From Pseudomonadota bacterium (GTDB lineage: Bacteria > Pseudomonadota > Gammaproteobacteria > Burkholderiales > Ferrovaceae): 8,486 nucleotides of DNA. Below the pieces are notes generated by a model. That model did no database searches. It saw only the letters and a list, made by a program, of their open reading frames with translations, and had not been told where the DNA came from. Location: the NCBI GenBank assembly GCA_021828745.1, contig JAJZDE010000055.1, forward strand, positions 1-8,486. The letters run 5' to 3'. The position numbers were made by a program, and so were the translations under genes. Below, in pieces: positions 7,061 through 8,486 of the stretch (its first letter is position 1; every line of letters begins with the position of its first letter).

Positions 7061-8486
7061 ATGAACCGTTTTCCGCTCTGGAAGAATTTGCTGGTCTTTT
7101 GTGTGATTGCTCTGGGCGCACTGTATACGCTGCCCAATTTTTTCGGCCAGTCGCCTGCCGTCCAGATCTCCCCGCTGGGAACCACCCCTCCCCTGGGGCC
7201 GGGGATGCAAAATCAGGTGGAACAGGCCCTGAGGGCGGCCCAGTTGGTCGAGACCCGTGCTTCCCTCGATGGGACTGGATTGCGGGTGCGCTTTGCCGAT
7301 ACGGATACTCAATTGAAGGCGCGGGACATCATCGATCGTGCGCTGAACCCCGAGGGACAGCCTCAGCGCTATGTGGTGGCGCTCAACCTGGTGCCCAATT
7401 CTCCGTCCTGGCTGTCGGAGATTGGTGCATTGCCCATGTATCTGGGGCTGGATCTGTCGGGCGGGGTGCATTTTCTGCTCCAGGTGGATCAGCAGGCTGC
7501 GTTGACCAAGCGACTGGAAGGGGATGCGGCGGAAGTTCGGTCGGAGTTGCAGGACAAACAGATTTACTACGACGGACTGAACCGGGACGGGGAAAGTCTG
7601 GTGGTGCATTTTCATGATGGGACCTCCTTGTCTTCCGCCCAGCAAGTTCTGGAAAACACGCACCATGATATGAATCTGAAGGCCGAAGGGGACGATCTGG
7701 TGTTGTCTTTGAAGCCGGAAACCCGCACGGCTATCCAGGATCAGGCCGTCAAGCAGAATATTCTGGCCTTGCGTAACCGGGTCAACGAGTTGGGCGCCAA
7801 GGAACCGATCATCCAGCAGCAGGGCGCAGACCGCATCATCGTTCAACTCCCCGGCGTGCAGGATACGGCCAAGGCCAAGGACATCATCGGTCGAACGGCC
7901 TCTCTGGAAATCCATCTGGTGGATGAAGATCATCCCAACCCGGTTTCGGTGACCCAGGTGCCGCCCGCTGGCGATCTGCTGGTGCTCGATCGCCAGGGGA
8001 TTCCGGTATTCGTGCGCAAGGCCGTGGTGTTGAGCGGGGATGTCATTACCGATGCCGGTGCCGGCTTTGATTCCCAGAACAATCGTCCCACCGTGAACAT
8101 CAGCATGGATGCCAAGGGTGCGCGCATCATCCGTCAGGTCTCGCGCGACAATCTCAAAAAACGCATGGCCATCCTGCTTCTGGAAAAGAGCAAGACCGAA
8201 GCCATCAGTGTGGCCACCATACAGGATGAACTGGGGGCGCGTTTTCAGATTACCGGGCTGCAAAGTTCCAAGGAGGCCAATGATCTGGCGTTATTGCTGC
8301 GCGCCGGAGCCTTGGCGGCCCCCATGGATTTTCTGGAAGAGCGGACCGTCGGACCCAGTCTGGGGGCGGAAAACATTGCCCGGGGTTTTCATTCCACCTG
8401 GATCGGATTTGCCGCCATTGCGGTTTTCATGATGGTTTATTACGCCCTGTTCGGGACCATATCGGTGGTGGCCCTGGCGGTCAATG
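7061..8486 (+). CDS. secD: protein translocase subunit SecD (3' end cut by the window edge)
   Basis: The frame stays open from the ATG at 7061 to the window end: 475 complete codons of an expected 600 or so. Residues 7-29 form the first transmembrane helix, followed by the large periplasmic P1 domain. The D1 motif LGLDLSGGVHFLLQVD starts at residue 128 and has Ser133 where E. coli has Arg, a position that varies among SecD proteins. LRAGALAAP and the D5 motif GPSLGAENIARG at 431-442 lead into the second helix (about 447-465), and the window stops as the third segment begins. SecD is an RND-type membrane protein that, with SecF and YajC, uses the proton gradient to pull exported proteins through SecYEG. 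The ATG has AGGAA at 7051-7055. I checked the frame codon by codon from 7562 to 8485 and saw no frameshift. The remaining helices, and probably secF, lie beyond the edge. Confidence 0.97.
   Translation, partial: MNRFPLWKNLLVFCVIALGALYTLPNFFGQSPAVQISPLGTTPPLGPGMQNQVEQALRAAQLVETRASLDGTGLRVRFADTDTQLKARDIIDRALNPEGQPQRYVVALNLVPNSPSWLSEIGALPMYLGLDLSGGVHFLLQVDQQAALTKRLEGDAAEVRSELQDKQIYYDGLNRDGESLVVHFHDGTSLSSAQQVLENTHHDMNLKAEGDDLVLSLKPETRTAIQDQAVKQNILALRNRVNELGAKEPIIQQQGADRIIVQLPGVQDTAKAKDIIGRTASLEIHLVDEDHPNPVSVTQVPPAGDLLVLDRQGIPVFVRKAVVLSGDVITDAGAGFDSQNNRPTVNISMDAKGARIIRQVSRDNLKKRMAILLLEKSKTEAISVATIQDELGARFQITGLQSSKEANDLALLLRAGALAAPMDFLEERTVGPSLGAENIARGFHSTWIGFAAIAVFMMVYYALFGTISVVALAVN

Noticed and set aside
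7022..8263. Minus-strand frame of 413 codons opposite secD
   Set aside because: It is a shadow of the GC-biased third positions of secD; rich in His, Gln, Arg and Gly, with no recognisable domain.

Overview
The window looks like chromosomal DNA of a Gram-negative proteobacterium, most likely a betaproteobacterium. The grounds are the order queA-tgt-yajC-secD beside a CCA-encoded tRNA-Leu, an SD-led lipoprotein gene with a lipobox, and a YbdK ligase close to the E. coli protein. The genus cannot be fixed from sequence alone. I see no insertion sequence, CRISPR array, phage gene or integrase.

Layout. Positions 1-267 are a non-coding leader region holding promoter-like hexamers on both strands and a perfect 9-bp stem-loop; the extreme left edge may carry the first codons of a divergent gene. 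A rightward block follows: a CPA2-type cation/proton antiporter without an RCK domain (268-1455), a YbdK-type carboxylate-amine ligase joined to it by an ATGA overlap (1452-2567), and an RssA-like patatin phospholipase (2634-3482). A leftward gene for an unrecognised lipoprotein (4307-3528) converges on it. Upstream of the lipoprotein on the same strand lies tRNA-Leu(CAA) (4501-4415). Divergent from the tRNA is the rightward operon queA (4528-5574), tgt (5564-6670), yajC (6712-7029) and secD (7061 to the right edge, incomplete).

How the genes work together. Tgt and QueA catalyse consecutive steps of queuosine modification of tRNA: preQ1 insertion, then ribosyl transfer from SAM. YajC and SecD are membrane partners of the Sec translocon, and secF would be expected just past the right edge. 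The antiporter and ligase are translationally coupled, which suggests a joint role in ion or thiol homeostasis, but that is inference.

Most of the window is ordinary core genome. The points most worth a second look are a perfect palindrome, GCATTATAATGC, placing a TATAAT -10 hexamer on both strands between tRNA-Leu and queA (with a possible leaderless queA mRNA); the apparent loss of the conserved ion-binding Asp in the antiporter; its coupling to YbdK; the leader stem-loop ahead of it; and the orphan lipoprotein. I did not find convincing evidence for a wholly new biological system.
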